Positions 11,351-23,258 of a DNA stretch of 64,000 nucleotides are shown here, piece after piece. A program made the translations under genes and the position numbers. Source of the DNA: Clitopilus passeckerianus. Lineage: Eukaryota > Basidiomycota > Agaricomycetes > Agaricales > Entolomataceae. The notes below the pieces were generated by a model. It saw only the letters and a program-made list of their open reading frames with translations, was not told the origin of the DNA and searched no databases. Location: positions 1 through 64,000 of the forward strand of contig CALYLX010000116.1 of assembly GCA_944990035.1 (NCBI GenBank). Direction: 5' to 3'. Numbering within the stretch: position 1 is the first letter of the stretch; each line of letters opens with the position of its first letter.

Positions 11351-14300
11351 TCAAATGGATGCCTTCAAAGCCAAACCGTCGAAGCTAATCTTCATCTCAT
11401 GCCTCAACTGACCACAAATCTTCGCAGGAGCGTCCTTCCGAGTGTAGACCCTGAGGCCTAAGGTGACCCGGTTCTTGCCGTTCTCGTCGTCAGGTTTCTT
11501 GGCTGGGTCAGGTGGAGGAACACCACCTGGTAGCACCATGACCTGTGGCCCTAGTGGACCGCCTGCGATCGGGTTAACCAAGACCTGTGGTCCGGGTGGG
11601 TCACTAGTAAGTGTTGTGCTGCTCGCCGGTGAGGCAGAATCACTGCCACTATCAGAATCATCCGACGATGAATCGCTGGAGTCGCTAGATTCATGACGCC
11701 GTTTCTTGCTAGATTTCTTCCCCTTCTTCTCTCCTTCTTGCTCGCCTTCTTACTCTTCTTGTCTTTCTTCTTTTCTTCTTTCCCCTCCGCCTCACCCTGC
11801 TGCTTGCCCTCCTTTTCGCCCTTCTTTCCGCTTCCTCTCTTCTCCGCTTCCCTCGTCCTTTTGATCTTCATTCCCTCCCTTCTCCTCCTCCTCCACATCT
11901 TTTATTTCTTTGTCGGCCTTCTTCTCCTCTTCTTTGACATCCTCTGTCTTCACCGCAGTTTCATCTTTCTGAGCGTCACCCTCTTTCTTCGCCCCTGCCT
12001 CCTTCTCAACCTCCTTGGAATCTTTGCCCTCTACCACTCCCTTAGCATCATCAGTCTTATCAGTGGCCCCTTGAGCATCATCTTCCTTCTTTCTCTCTTT
12101 GCCGCTCTCCTTCTCGCCTTCCACTTTCTTCAGTCCTTCCATCTCCTTCTGGAGGGCTGCTGCTGCCGCCTTGGCCTTCTCCTCCAGCTCGCTGATGTCT
12201 TGTCCGGCCAGAACTGACAACGGAATTGGGATGTATTGCGCATCCTTCCTATTCAAGATAATGCTGGTAAATATACAAACGAGCTTGAGTCTTCCCAAGA
12301 CTTACTCCTTGTCTGCGTCTAAGAAGCCACGAATCAGCGAATGAAGAACGAAGTTTGTATCATATATACTCACTCATTGCGATCGCATGGCTCATCGCCC
12401 GTTCAGTAAGAACGCGAGCATTATACCGTGGTTGGTTCAAAAGATCGTCTTCGGGCTTGGTCATATTGAAAGGGCCATCCTGTAAAAGCTTTAGTACAAG
12501 AAGACCAAGACAAAGTCATAGACCTACCAATGGACCGGGTATGGGAACAGGTACAGGTGCAGGCGCATCCGACTTGACGATTGTTCTATCAATGCGGACA
12601 TGCACAACATATGTGCCGACGTCGAGCTCCACTTCCGTGTTTACGCTTCGTGCTCCATACCGGGAGGGTGCGGAGTAGCTGACGGGCTCTATGTCTCCTT
12701 TCCTGTAAACGATGAAGTCGAACGTCCATTGAATCTTATCGTCAAGAGTCTTGTAATAGCGGTTGTCGAGTTGAGAAAGGACGATGATGGAGGATGTCGA
12801 GGCTGGGACCTCGATGGTAACTGCGAATCAGGTCAGTTGTGACCTCAAAGAGAAACCGGAGGCCCACTCACAAGAAACATCGCCGAAACTCCAAGGAGCT
12901 GGGAACGGACGAACAGTGACATCGAGCCACTGGGAAGACATGACCCAAGAATCATCAAAGAGACGAATTCTTTCAATATCCTGCCAGTTCTCAAGGAAAT
13001 CATTGTCTGAGGGAGGTCAATCAGGAGGTTTCTCCAATGAATGATAAAGTGATACACACACTCCATCACAAATTGCCCATCGTCTCCAAAACTATGTCCA
13101 AGCACCTCCAACCCGGGAAGCCACTCCTTCGTCCACTCCTTAGATCCGTCCGACCATCTCCCAGTCCACTCAGACTTCCCCATGGATTGCGTATGATCAC
13201 AAAACGCTTATCTTTGTATTCCACCGCACGTAAGACTGAGTAGGCATGCCCACCAATCAGGCCATTAACCCGAATGTCCCAATCACCACTTCGAGCACTG
13301 TCCAGCTCGTCGAAGCTGCAGCCGAACAGACGGTCACGGTTTGTTTGGAGAAGTTCTTCTTGCCAGAAGCGATCCTTGTCGAAGATGTCCTTGGTTAAGA
13401 TATAGGTGCTGACTCCTCTGGAGAAGGGTTTGATCAGTGTTCTTTAAATTGAGCATTGGCTGAGCAACGTACCCAGTAAGGTCCTCAACACCTTCCCCGT
13501 GCCACCCTCCGCTCAAAGCTGCGAAGTTTCCGTGTACCTTAGCATAGGCTTTCTCGACGAGAGGCACCCAGGTTTCTCCGTGAGTACCAGATCGGGCGAA
13601 TAGTAGACTCTTGCCGGATTTCCTAGCGGATTTGTTGTAGGCGTCTTTATCGTGATGATATAGGGCCTTTTCCGAGGAGGAAAGTTCTTCAAACTTGGGA
13701 ATTGATGTGAATAGAAGACTAGACAACCAATCGGTCAATAAATCGCAGAAATGTGAGTACTCATGTTGATACTCACTCATCAATAACAACGTGAACCCAT
13801 GCCGAGTCCCTGAAGAATATGAAGCCATATACGCCAACTTGTTCGTCACGCTGAACGAGGATGGTCAGACATGGAGACCGATAATGATTACGAACTTACA
13901 GCTACACAAAACTTCTCCACGAGTCCCTCCGCCGAAGTCAGAGTGGCCAGTGCAGACAAGAACCAGCAGTCGCCTAGTTTGCCTTGTTGGATATCGTTGG
14001 AATCAACACCGTCGATATAGAATGCTGGTTTATCGAACAGCTGCGTAACCCGCAGAACATCGATAGGGTCAAAGTACTCAGGGGATCCTGGTTTGCCGCT
14101 CCCATATAAACATCGCTCCCTATCCATTTCAAGGTCGAATTCGATATCTCTTTACAATAATCAGTATTTATGGCGGTGGGATACATGAGCTTGTTCACCT
14201 AAACTTCCGATTCCTGAGGCGACAGTTCTGAGCGATGGTTTGCACTCGTGCTTTGCATTCCGCAACGGCTTTATCGAATTCTTCAGTTACGAGGAGGCCT

Positions 14301-14410
14301 GTATGCCTCGATTCTTGCGTAAAATGGGCCTTCTTGGTGGACTCCTCGTCTTGATGACCATGTTTCTGTTTTCGCCTCGCTGCCCGGCTTTTGGGATTGT
14401 GGTGAGTCAT
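11351..14410 (-). CDS. Calpain-type cysteine protease with disordered acidic/basic tail
   Basis: Intracellular papain-fold protease of the fungal calpain family. The ATG at 14410 begins a basic region (KSRAARRKQKHGHQDEE). The catalytic core has LGDCWFLSALATL with the active Cys (about 13.98 kb), RVNGLIGGHAYSVL with the His (about 13.25 kb) and VIIRNPWGKSEWTGRWSDG with the Asn (about 13.17 kb). A beta-sandwich region follows (DDSWVMSSQWLDVTVRPFP, about 12.9 kb, to about 12.5 kb). From 12.25 kb the protein becomes a Lys/Glu/Ala-rich low-complexity stretch, then Ser/Asp-rich, then a Gly/Pro segment ending KISFDGLALKASI at TGA (11351-11353). In the purine-rich part (about 11.70-11.85 kb) the frame changes twice, so that part of the tail is not secure. 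No EF-hand domain is seen. The substrate is unknown. Confidence 0.85.
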
Positions 14411-14599
14411 GCACGCCCCAACGACCAGAGCTGTGATCTAGGGAGGCAGATGGGAAGTGTAGGGCGCTTTCCAGAGTTATCAGTGTTTATATCTGATCTG
14501 CTGGGCCTGGAATGAATGTTGATAGAGGATTCATCTTAAGGAGATCCATTCTTTCCGAAGAGGTGCGGAAGGCCCTGTAAGTAGGTCCAGAGAACAAAA

Positions 14600-14617
14600 T
14601 GTGATCACAAGATCACA
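14600..14617. repeat. Inverted repeat TGTGATC-ACAA-GATCACA
   Basis: Two perfect 7-bp arms (14600-14606 and 14611-14617) flank a 4-nt spacer, 190 bp upstream of the calpain start. It could be a dimeric transcription-factor site; no factor can be named. Confidence 0.35.
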
Positions 14618-15706
14618 AATCTCGGGGGTGAGTGCGACCGTATAGGTGTTTTTCGTTTGGCCGAAGGGCTTACGCAGGCTGATTGGTACCTAGAAGATGG
14701 CACAGGTGCCTCGAGGCCAACTTGCGTCAGGATGATTCATGTACGCCGAGACCATGCGTCACCTCATTTGCCTAGTAATCACCGCTGGAGGTGACGTTGG
14801 GCGTCTGCAGGAATGAAGGAGTACCGCAAGATGTCACAGCAAAGCTGTCAACTTCGGGTCAGGTGGAAAGCCTTATCGATTGGCGCCTGGTGAGCGCTCA
14901 ATCCGGGATTGTGTCCTGATCCGTGCAGGTCGATTCATTAGAACGTCTCCTTTTGCACCTCAACGTTTCTGTTTCAAAAGGGCTAAGGTGTGCGCTGTTG
15001 CGTGACATAGTTATATCAAGAGGCCAAAGGTCGTGCATGGCAACAGCAAGCAAAAGTTCAAAATTTTGGCTCTACAAAGTTTCGCGATGTTGGTGTGACC
15101 GTGAGAAACATTTGTTCAGCGACCTTGAGGGCTTCAGCCTTCAGGAGTCTGTCTGGCCTCCTCTCCATCCCATCTCCACCAGGAGAGCTATAGTCCTCAA
15201 TTCTAGACAATGCCTTCAGATAATACGGAACTATGATCCATCTGTATAGCTCCTGACGTCTGCTGCGATTACAGAGTAGCTGAAACGGATGACTCTGCAT
15301 GCCAAGCAACAAGAGTTCGTCAATTTGTGTTGTCCTGTGCCCAGGCTTCGCCATTCGGACTCAAATGAGAGCTCCTTCTTCAAACACTGCGGACACAGGC
15401 TCCGAACGAAACAACCAGTCATTCGATGATGACTTGCTGGCTTCTCCGCCGTGCTATTCGTCGGGACCAACCTCGGACTTTGGGAAATCCGGTACCCGAA
15501 AGCGATCATTGAATGAGCTGCTGAGGCGGCAAGCTCTGTGTCCTCACTCAGTGTCCGGAATTTTGAGCTCAAACAGACGTTTCACACCCGTCACGCCCAT
15601 TTACCATGCCAATTCCGCGTACCTTTCCGAACTCCTGAGACATCCTTCGACGTGCCCCACAGGCCTCGGAATGATGGGACGGATGAGTAGGGGCCTTTGG
15701 CCCGTC

Positions 15707-15714
15707 TTTAAAAA
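15707..15714 (+). promoter_or_regulatory. TATA-like element of GMC 1
   Basis: TTTAAAAA lies 62 bp upstream of the ATG at 15776. Confidence 0.4.
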
Positions 15715-15775
15715 CCTCCAGCGTTCGTCCAGAATCGTCAGCTCTTCAGCCTCAACCTCTTTTAGAAGTAATCAA

Positions 15776-18088
15776 ATGGCACGAGCAACCTCCCTGGTAT
15801 TCGCTTCTCTGCTTGCTCTCGTAGCAACCGCTCAGAAGATCTCCAACTCTCGACCTTACGGTAAGCGGTCGTTTTCCATTTAATTATATCCTCAGTCTAA
15901 TAATATTTCTCCAATGCAGGTGTCATTACCGATGTTAATGCTTTTTCAAAGCAATCCTATGACTACCTGATTGTCGGAGGTGGCTCGGCTGGGCTTGTCC
16001 TTGCCAACCGACTTTCTGCCAACCCCTACTACACTGTCGGTGTTATTGAAGCGGGCTACTGGTACCCAGATGAGCCCCTCATCAACGTCCCTGGTCTCTT
16101 CGGCCGCGCTCGCAACAACGCAACCTTCGACTGGCTCATCAAGACCACACCCCAGCCCGGCATTTTCAACCGCTCTCTTGAGCAGCCTCGGTATGCTAAA
16201 TCCACTTCCATAAACACTTCTCCAGCTGACATTTCCTTCTCTTTAGTGGCAAGTTCTTGGGTGGTAGCTCCGGCTTGACCTACCACAACTACGCTCGTGC
16301 CTCCCGACAGGAGTACGACTCCTGGGCTGAGCTCGGTAACCCCGGATGGGACTGGGAGAATCTTCAGCCCTACTTCACCAAGACCGACGATGTCACTCCT
16401 GGAGAAGTTGGATGGCTCGTTGACAACGAAGAGCAGCCAGGTCTCGCCAACATGCGCGATGGTGCAGTCGGTGGTCCCATCAAGGTCGGCTTCGGTGGAA
16501 ACGACACCGCTGCGACCCAATACGTCGCTGAGTTCCACAAGGCAATGGTGAACCGAGGTGGCTTTGTCAACCCTGATCCCGAAGGTGGTAACTCGACTGG
16601 CTCTACCCTCAACGCTCGCTCTATTGATCCCAGGACTAGCACCCGAAGCTACTCCACCAACAGCTACCTCGTCCCCGTCCTGTACGTTGCCTCTTCACCA
16701 CGCACCTTGGAGACTGCCCTAATATATCACTTATAGCGATCGCAAGAACCTGCTCGTCCTTACTGGTGCTCATGCCACTAAGATTCTCTTCGACGAAAAC
16801 CATCAATGCCCAGCTTGGCAAGAACCAATCACTCATCGCCAACGGTATTCAGTATGCACCTGAAGGCAGCACCCAGCGCTGGACTGCAAAGGCCGATCGT
16901 GAAGTCATCCTCTCTGCTGGATCACTCAAGAGCCCCCAGCTTTTGGAACTCAGCGGTATCGGCAACAAGACCCTCCTCGAGAGCTTGAATATCCCCGTCA
17001 TCTGGACTTCCCTGAAGTCGGTGAGAACCTCCAGGATCACTTGGAATGGAACTCGGACTACCTGCTGAAGGAAGATGCTCCTTTCCCGACTTGGGGTGAG
17101 TTGTTGGCTCCTGTGCAGTCAATCCTGGCTAACAACCATGAACAGACGTTTTCCGTAATGACCCTGCCAAGGATCAGGAGCAATGGGAAATCTTCCAGAA
17201 GAACGGTACTGGTCGCTACAATGCCAGCCCCAACACCCTCAGCTTCTACGCTCTCCAGACCTTCCCTGAAGCTTTCAACGTCACCGCTCTGGTTGCCGAA
17301 CTTGACGAGGAAGTCAAGGCTGCATGGGACACTTTCACTCCCATCCGCAAGAAGCAGTTCGAGATCCAACGCCAGCACCTCGTTGAGGGCAAGACCACCC
17401 AGCTCGAGATCTCCATCGTTCCTCAAGGTGGCATTGCTGCATCCCCATACCCACCTCTCCCCGGTCGCAGCTACATCAACATCGTCACCTTCTTCTCAGG
17501 CCCTATTCCACCGGCAATGCTCATATCAACACCACTGACCCCTTCGCACACCCTCTTGTGGACCCCAGGTACAACGAGTTCTCCTTCGACTGGAAGGTCG
17601 GTGCACAATGGACTGCCTTCATGCGCAAGATCATGATGGAGACCGAGCCCATGAAGAGCTACGTGGAGGCCCCTGCTCAACCCGATGCCAACACCACCAC
17701 CCTCAAGCAATGGGACGAGTGAGTATCATAACCAAACACCTCCTAACTCTGATGCTGACCACCTTCACTCTTCAGCTTCTGCCGCAACTACACTATCTCT
17801 GTCTGGCACCCTGTCGGCACCACCTCCATGGCCTCCCAGGAACTCGGCGGTGTCGTTAACCACAAGATGCAGCTCTACGGTGCTCAGAACTTGCGCATTG
17901 TCGACGCCGGCTCGATGCCCATCAACGTTGCCACCCACACCGTTGCGACTGTCTACGCCATGGCTGAGAAGATGGCCGACGACATCATCGCTGACCGTCG
18001 CATTCCCGAGTCGCCTCACGTTCCTGCCAGGACTCTTGAAGATTTGCAGAAGCAATACGGCGTATCTGCCTACCTGACTCTCAACTAA
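15776..18088 (+). CDS. Secreted GMC oxidoreductase 1 (aryl-alcohol-oxidase/dehydrogenase-like)
   Basis: FAD-dependent extracellular alcohol or sugar oxidoreductase of the GMC (AA3) family. A signal peptide (MARATSLVFASLLALVATA) precedes the Rossmann motif YDYLIVGGGSAGLVLANRLS, then GKFLGGSSGLTYHNYARAS and REVILSAGSLKSPQLLELSG. The catalytic end is ISVWHPVGTTSMASQELGG with the first His and ATHTVATVYAMAEK with a second His (the Asn position in choline oxidase). Stop TAA at 18086-18088. Introns fall after RPY, after EQPR, before DRKNLL and after PTWG. Compared with its paralogue at 26-28 kb the frame is lost three times: about two bases missing near 16800, one near 17002 and one near 17495. Translation is continuous if these are repaired, so assembly error is more likely than decay. 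Substrate unknown; a role in lignocellulose or quinone redox cycling is inferred from family. Confidence 0.87.
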
Positions 18089-18589
18089 AACGGACTATCT
18101 GGCCATTTCTCCTCTCTTCCCCCTCCTTCTCTGGTCATAAACTGCATTAAATTATTTAGAACACACATTGCATCTTCATCTCATTGCATCTTCATCTCAT
18201 CACGCATCTCCAACACCTGCATTTGTAAATTATCTTACATTCGGACATTCCTAGACTTAGACACCATATACAGCATTCTGTCAATTAGCAACTAGATCTA
18301 ATAAATGATAATTGTGCTTCTCCCTCCCATACTACTTGCTGGCAGCGAGTAGCCCGCCACGCATCAAAGTATCACACCGCTTCTTGTAAGACGACTACGA
18401 CTCAGCTCAATGCGTCCAAGCGCCACCTGTCCTTAATGTCACTCTGCATCATGCAGGTCAGTAGGCCCGGATTCATCCCACCCCAGTTAACCCACATGAC
18501 CAGCAGATATATGATGATCTCAGTTTGCAAGAACGAACGAAGCTTCCCCAGAACCTTCACCGAGCATACGACCTACCGGTTGAACTTCA
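18089..18589. other. Downstream region of GMC 1, no gene
   Basis: About 500 bp of AT-rich sequence with a short direct duplication (CATTGCATCTTCATCTCAT-like, about 18165-18200). No coding signal is recognised. Confidence 0.4.
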
Positions 18590-20265
18590 ATCAATCGTTG
18601 AGGACTCGCACAGCAGGAACTTCCAGGAACCGATTGTCTCGCCTTCCCTGACAGCAGTCAGGCTGCCAAAGCCAGAGCAGGGGAAGCAAAGGACGGAATC
18701 ACCGAGCTGAATATAAGGCTTCGCCTCCTTACGCTTTCCGACGGACCTGTGAAACAACTGAACGACACAATCTCCAGGATGGAGACAAGACTTATAACCC
18801 AGCGATATCATTTACGCTACAGGCACCCGGCCTGGCAAAAATGCCTGATCACCTGTGGGCCTATATCTTTGTCCAGTCACTCGATGATAATCCACTGTTT
18901 ATCCCAATGAAACCGAACGACCTTCTGTATGGCAGTCGCAAACCTGGTCCCATTAACGACGCAACCCCGTGGTCTCTACTGCAGGTGTGTGGCAGCTGGA
19001 GAGAGATCGCTCTCAATGAGTCCCGGTTATGGTCCAATATCGTGCTCCTTGGGCATGGCCTTCAAGATCGGTCGGGGAAACGATTTTTCGACTCCGTATA
19101 CCTAAAGGTCCTCCAAGAGCTCACACGAAGAAACCATAAGGTTCCATTGGCATCGAGCAGCAGTCTGGCCATCGCGGTTCGATATGGCCCAAATCGTTAC
19201 ATCCCACTGTAACGTCGGTGATGCAAGACCTTTGATTCCCTACTCTAAAGACATCGTTGTAGCCAGGATTGTCCTTGATTTCACCATCAAGCATTGGATG
19301 AACATGCATCACAGTGGCCATCGCCCCAAACCCTCAGGCTCAACCTTCAAGTTGACCCACGCGTCCAGGGCAACCCTAGCTTTCCTTGGGGCCTTATTGG
19401 GAACTGCACAACAGCCCCCAACTGCGACAACTTGATATCATTGGAGGCGACTATAACGAGAGCCAAGCTCCTATTTTACTGGAACCTATTCCATCCCTTC
19501 CAATTTCCCATTGAACCTCCAGCTCGCGTGGGGAAACCTCTCTCGTCTTGCTATCGAAGGGATCGAACTACCCCCGGTGGTTTGTTACAAAATGATTTCC
19601 CAAAGTCCCCTTCTGGAGGAGTTATCGATCACAGCTGGCGAGGGGCAAGAACAGCCGCCATTTCAGATGTTTACGCTACCACAAACACGAAGTTTGAGGC
19701 TAGCCGGATAGGCATTGCCTTTCCTCCATGCCTTAACGACTCCAGCACTCCGAGAATTAGGGTTCTCTGCACCAGGTGACCACTCTCACATATCACGACA
19801 GCCCTCCAAAACGCCACGAACGATGTCCTCGCGGCTATGCCAAACTTTGCTCGCCGTTCGTCCATCTCCTTGTCGTCTTTGGAACTTATCACTCCAACGG
19901 CGAGAAAAGCGGACCTCGACCGGATAATTAAACAGTTCCCGAGCTTAGACACGCCCGTGCTTAAACCCCTTCATACCCCCGTATCCATTCCTCAGTCGTT
20001 CACGAGTAAAGGGCGCTGGCCGGGAGTTCTTGAGTGTTTCATCAATGTCCCTGATCTCGAGCCTTTTCAGGTGGCACTTGCGGCTTATGACCACTGTTTA
20101 CAACGCCTCCATGCCCCGACTCACGCAAGTTCAAAGCTAGATTTAAACATCACATTGGTAAACCGTAATTCATTTGGCTATCCTGCAGATGTCTACAAAG
20201 CCATGAATGAGCTGAGAGAGAAATATGGTGCCCTAGGCTGGAGAATTAAGCTAAACACACTGTAA
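18590..20265 (+). pseudogene. Decayed F-box protein copy
   Basis: A relic of the intact F-box gene just downstream (20766-22307). The order of conserved blocks is kept but the frame is not. Blocks: a coiled-coil-like LNDTISRMETRLITQR (about 18.75 kb); F-box-type PDHLWAYIFVQSL and PWSLLQVCGSWREIALNES (18.84-19.02 kb); RLWSNIVLL; LIPYSKDIVVARIVLD (about 19.25 kb); SPQLRQLDIIGGDYN (about 19.43 kb); NLSRLAIEGIELPP (about 19.54 kb); LTTPALRELGFSAPGD (about 19.74 kb); and the C-terminal ALGWRIKLNTL at 20265. At least five frame changes and an in-frame TAG near 19710 separate them. That is far more damage than in neighbouring genes, so true decay after tandem duplication is inferred. If expressed, the product would stop near residue 123 from the Met at 18841. 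Confidence 0.8.
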
Positions 20266-20765
20266 CTATCGTGACTTATTGGATGATCGTTGTTTACCAT
20301 TTCGTTATACCTTTGTCCGTTATATTGGATGAAATCTGAGCTTCTCCAACACCCAATTGCGTCTTAGGGCCGCTTTTGAATGCACGTGCCCAACTGTAGA
20401 TGAACGGAACCGCGCAGTCCTCACAACTTGGACTGAACTATCGATCAACTTGAAAACAGAGATATCCTGCCGCTTTAGAATGCAAAGCCCACTCAAGAAA
20501 CAACTTAATCCTCACAACTCAGACTAAACTATCGACAACGCGTATATCATGCTTCTCTGCCGCTTGTTCTATCTGATCCTAAACGCCTGGCGGCGATAAA
20601 TTCACCACTCAAGGTATGTGCAGACACATGCCTCAGGCTAAATTGCTGTGGTAGGCTGTGGCCCTGATGGTTCCGAGTCTGTCGGAGTCTTCGAGGATCC
20701 ATTTTAAACAGCAATAACAGGAATCTTCCTTGATACAACCACCAGTTCTCCTCTCATCGTATACT
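20266..20765. other. Promoter region of the intact F-box gene
   Basis: 500 bp. Two short similar tracts (ACTGAACTATCGATCAACTT near 20432 and ACTAAACTATCGACAACG near 20522) recur, suggesting a small local duplication. No gene is seen. Confidence 0.35.
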
Positions 20766-22307
20766 ATGCAAAGCTTAGATGCTCAGCAACAAGCAGTCTC
20801 TCAAAGCTCATATGATGAACTGACATATGACGCTCTCGAATCACAGCAACAGAGAAGGCCGCCTGCAGAACAACTGCCTGCTCATCTGTGGAGTGACATC
20901 TTCATGGCAACACTGGAAGGCAAACCAATACACATACCTCCCATAGTGGAAAACACAGTTAATGACAAGATTGACGTTCTTGACCATGGAACGCCGTGGT
21001 CCCTTTTGCGGGTATGCCACACCTGGAGAGAGATTGTGTTCGAGGAACCACGTCTGTGGTCAAATATTGTAATCTCCACTCTTGCGTTCGTATCTCCGTT
21101 GGGGAAGCGATTCTTGCATTCGAGATTTCTGAATGTCCTTAAAGAACTTGTTCTACGGGACCATAGAATCCCGCTTGTCATTGATCAAGATATCCACGAC
21201 TACAGCCAGTCTCGCTGGATCGGTTCGTTACGAGCTCTCTCGAGCACAATAGCCCAAGATCTCCTTATCCCCTTTTCACGACATCTCGTGTCCACTCGGC
21301 TTCTACTCGACGCCTCAAAAGAACAAGAATGGCTCGATACCATCCCCATAGAGTGCTCTTCTTTACAGAGCCTCAAGCTTGTTCTTCTGGAATCAACGAT
21401 CCCACAGGACAATCACCATTTTCCTTGGAAGTTTGTTGCGAGGTGCATAAGGTCTCCACAATTGAGGTGGGTTGATATCGTAGGAAGAGGCTATGATTTT
21501 CGGCTATTTCCCATACAACCAGGGACATTTTCCATCCCACGCGATTTTCCGTCAAATATACAACTAGCATCCCCAAATCTGGCTCACCTGGCTATTGAAG
21601 GAATCGAGACATCCCTGGCGCATAGCTACGCAATAATTTCTCAAAGCCCCAATCTGGAGGAATTGGCACTCAGTATTGGTGGCAACAAACTTGGCCGTTC
21701 CTTCCCAGCACTCACCCTGTGTCGGCTGCGAGCTTTAAAATTGACTGGGCCAGTGGCCCAACTCCTCGATTCCCTGACCACTCCAGCACTTCATGAGTTG
21801 GCGGTATATGCACCGGAAGCCCTCTTCGGTGGTCCAAATGCAGAGATGAGAATGGCTTCAAACGACATCGCAATAGCCATTCCCTCATTCGTTGAACGAT
21901 CATCTGCCTCTATCACAAAATTAGAGTTACGGATCAGAAGAGAGTGTGACCTCGACCTCGATCCACTGTTGGATACTTTCCCGAGCCTTGACATGCTGTT
22001 GCTCCAGCACAAGTTGATCCCCCTTTCCACCTTACAAACATTCACGAGAAGAGGACACTGGCCAAAGGTCCTGAATTGTTCACTGGATGCCCGTGATTTA
22101 GATGTCTTCGAGAATTCGCTCCTGGGTTACGCCAACTACTTGCAAAGTATCGGGAACCCATGCCATCCTATGCCACGGTTGGAAACACACCTACGCCTAG
22201 TCGATAGCCACCTCCTCGGATTACCTCGAATGGTAACGAGCAGGAAGATAGATCTAGTCCAAAAGTTTGAGGTTTTTGGCTGGGTAATTAATGTGGATTT
22301 GTGTTGA
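20766..22307 (+). CDS. F-box / leucine-rich-repeat-like protein
   Basis: A single-exon gene of 513 aa from the ATG at 20766 to TGA at 22305-22307. It likely acts as the substrate-recruiting subunit of an SCF ubiquitin ligase, as inferred for this large agaricomycete family. The F-box lies early: EQLPAHLWSDIFMATLEG..TPWSLLRVCHTWREIVFEEPRLWSNIVI (about residues 43-105). The rest shows the spaced Leu pattern of degenerate LRRs (SLQSLKLVLLES, LAHLAIEGIETS, LEELALSIGGN, LTTPALHELAVYAPE) and ends FGWVINVDLC. The N-terminus is Gln-rich. It lies in the same orientation as its decayed copy, a tandem duplication. Target unknown. Confidence 0.82.
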   Translation: MQSLDAQQQAVSQSSYDELTYDALESQQQRRPPAEQLPAHLWSDIFMATLEGKPIHIPPIVENTVNDKIDVLDHGTPWSLLRVCHTWREIVFEEPRLWSNIVISTLAFVSPLGKRFLHSRFLNVLKELVLRDHRIPLVIDQDIHDYSQSRWIGSLRALSSTIAQDLLIPFSRHLVSTRLLLDASKEQEWLDTIPIECSSLQSLKLVLLESTIPQDNHHFPWKFVARCIRSPQLRWVDIVGRGYDFRLFPIQPGTFSIPRDFPSNIQLASPNLAHLAIEGIETSLAHSYAIISQSPNLEELALSIGGNKLGRSFPALTLCRLRALKLTGPVAQLLDSLTTPALHELAVYAPEALFGGPNAEMRMASNDIAIAIPSFVERSSASITKLELRIRRECDLDLDPLLDTFPSLDMLLLQHKLIPLSTLQTFTRRGHWPKVLNCSLDARDLDVFENSLLGYANYLQSIGNPCHPMPRLETHLRLVDSHLLGLPRMVTSRKIDLVQKFEVFGWVINVDLC

Positions 22308-22380
22308 AGGTGGCCCTTATGATTAAATTCTGAATATATTCATTTTCCTATACTACAGGCCCAGAACTTGAAGTAAAGAA

Positions 22381-23221
22381 TTACGAAGATTGCTTCATTT
22401 GTTCAGTGGGGAATTTTGCGAATGCATCCATCAGCTTGTCAATTGGTGCAGACATGAGACCGACAACCGTCTCAAAGGGTGGCTGGTCAGGCGCCGACGG
22501 GTGAGCCCTATAATCCAGAGATCAGCATTGTTCCTCCTCAAATGGATTCGACACAAATAACGTACCTGGTAGGCGCAAATTTCTTCGTCCTGGTGAAGGC
22601 GGCAGCTGCCTCCTTACTTGCGGCTTTGCCAATGACAGCTTCGAGTTGAGGCAGATCTTCCCGCTCCTCGCTGTCATTGTGCTTATGCAAGTGTTCCATA
22701 GTCGCCTTTATCGTAGTTTCGTACTCCTCTGTTCCGACTTTCATTCCCTCTAATTTGTACAAAAACTCTTTCACAATCTTTGGAATCACGTCAGCATAAT
22801 CACTTCATAAAGATTAAGAATACGTACATGGTGGTCAGCACGGTCATTGTCGGCAAGTTGTTTGCCCTCCAACCAAGCTTTTCCTCCATGAGTGGGTAGA
22901 TAACAATTTCTTCTCCTACGGCGTGGCGAGCTATCTCCCATCGGAGCTGATGAGCCCAGCGTTCTTGTGCATCAAGGTCCCCGGACGCTTTCTTGTATTT
23001 GTCGTAATACTCATACATCTGACATACCGCCATTTAGTTGCAAAAACTTCATACCATGTGTTACAACCTACCTCGTCATGATCTTCCTTAACGGCTTCAA
23101 ATAAAGTCTGTTTGGAGGCCATCGTGCGAGCTAGTGGGTATCTGTTTGAAGCGGTTGTAGACGGCCTAAGTAAGGTCTGCTTTGAAGTTTGGGCTAATCG
23201 AGGAAGCTGGCGAGAGAGCAT
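22381..23221 (-). CDS. Hemerythrin HHE-domain protein, probably mitochondrial
   Basis: A di-iron-binding four-helix bundle protein. Exon 1 (23072-23221) encodes an Arg/Ser/Leu-rich presequence without acids (MLSRQLPRLAQTSKQTLLRP) and then KEDHDE, the first ligand motif. Exon 2 gives EIARHAVGEEIVIYPLMEEKLG, with His and Glu ligands, then GKQLADNDRADHH. After a 52-nt intron comes IVKEFLYKLEGMKVG, with HLHKHNDSEEREDLPQLE and a conserved C-terminal region. Stop TAA at 22381-22383. The frame between EEKLG and GKQLAD needs one extra G (near 22873), another probable homopolymer error. Proteins of this type are linked to iron, oxygen or NO handling; the exact role here is not known. It ends about 75 bp from the F-box gene, tail-to-tail. 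Confidence 0.86.
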
Positions 23222-23250
23222 ATGAAGATGACTGGACCAATGAGAGTGGG

Positions 23251-23258
23251 TTTATATA
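23251..23258 (-). promoter_or_regulatory. TATA box of the hemerythrin gene
   Basis: On the minus strand this reads TATATAAA, only 30 bp upstream of the ATG (23221), which implies a very short leader. An ATTGG/CCAAT motif lies between them, near 23237. Confidence 0.5.

Larger units (their letters stand above)
14411..15775. other. Divergent intergenic region, calpain / GMC 1
   Basis: About 1.36 kb with no supported gene. It holds an 18-bp inverted repeat at 14600-14617 and a TTTAAAAA element for the GMC gene at 15707-15714. Confidence 0.5.

Noticed and set aside
11693..12217. 174-codon very hydrophobic plus-strand frame (Leu/Phe/Ser)
   Set aside because: Antisense of the Lys/Glu-rich calpain tail; the apparent membrane protein is an artefact.
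15299..15883. 194-codon frame running into the GMC 1 start
   Set aside because: Only its end matches GMC 1; the upstream part lacks any signal, and the Met at 15776 begins a proper signal peptide.
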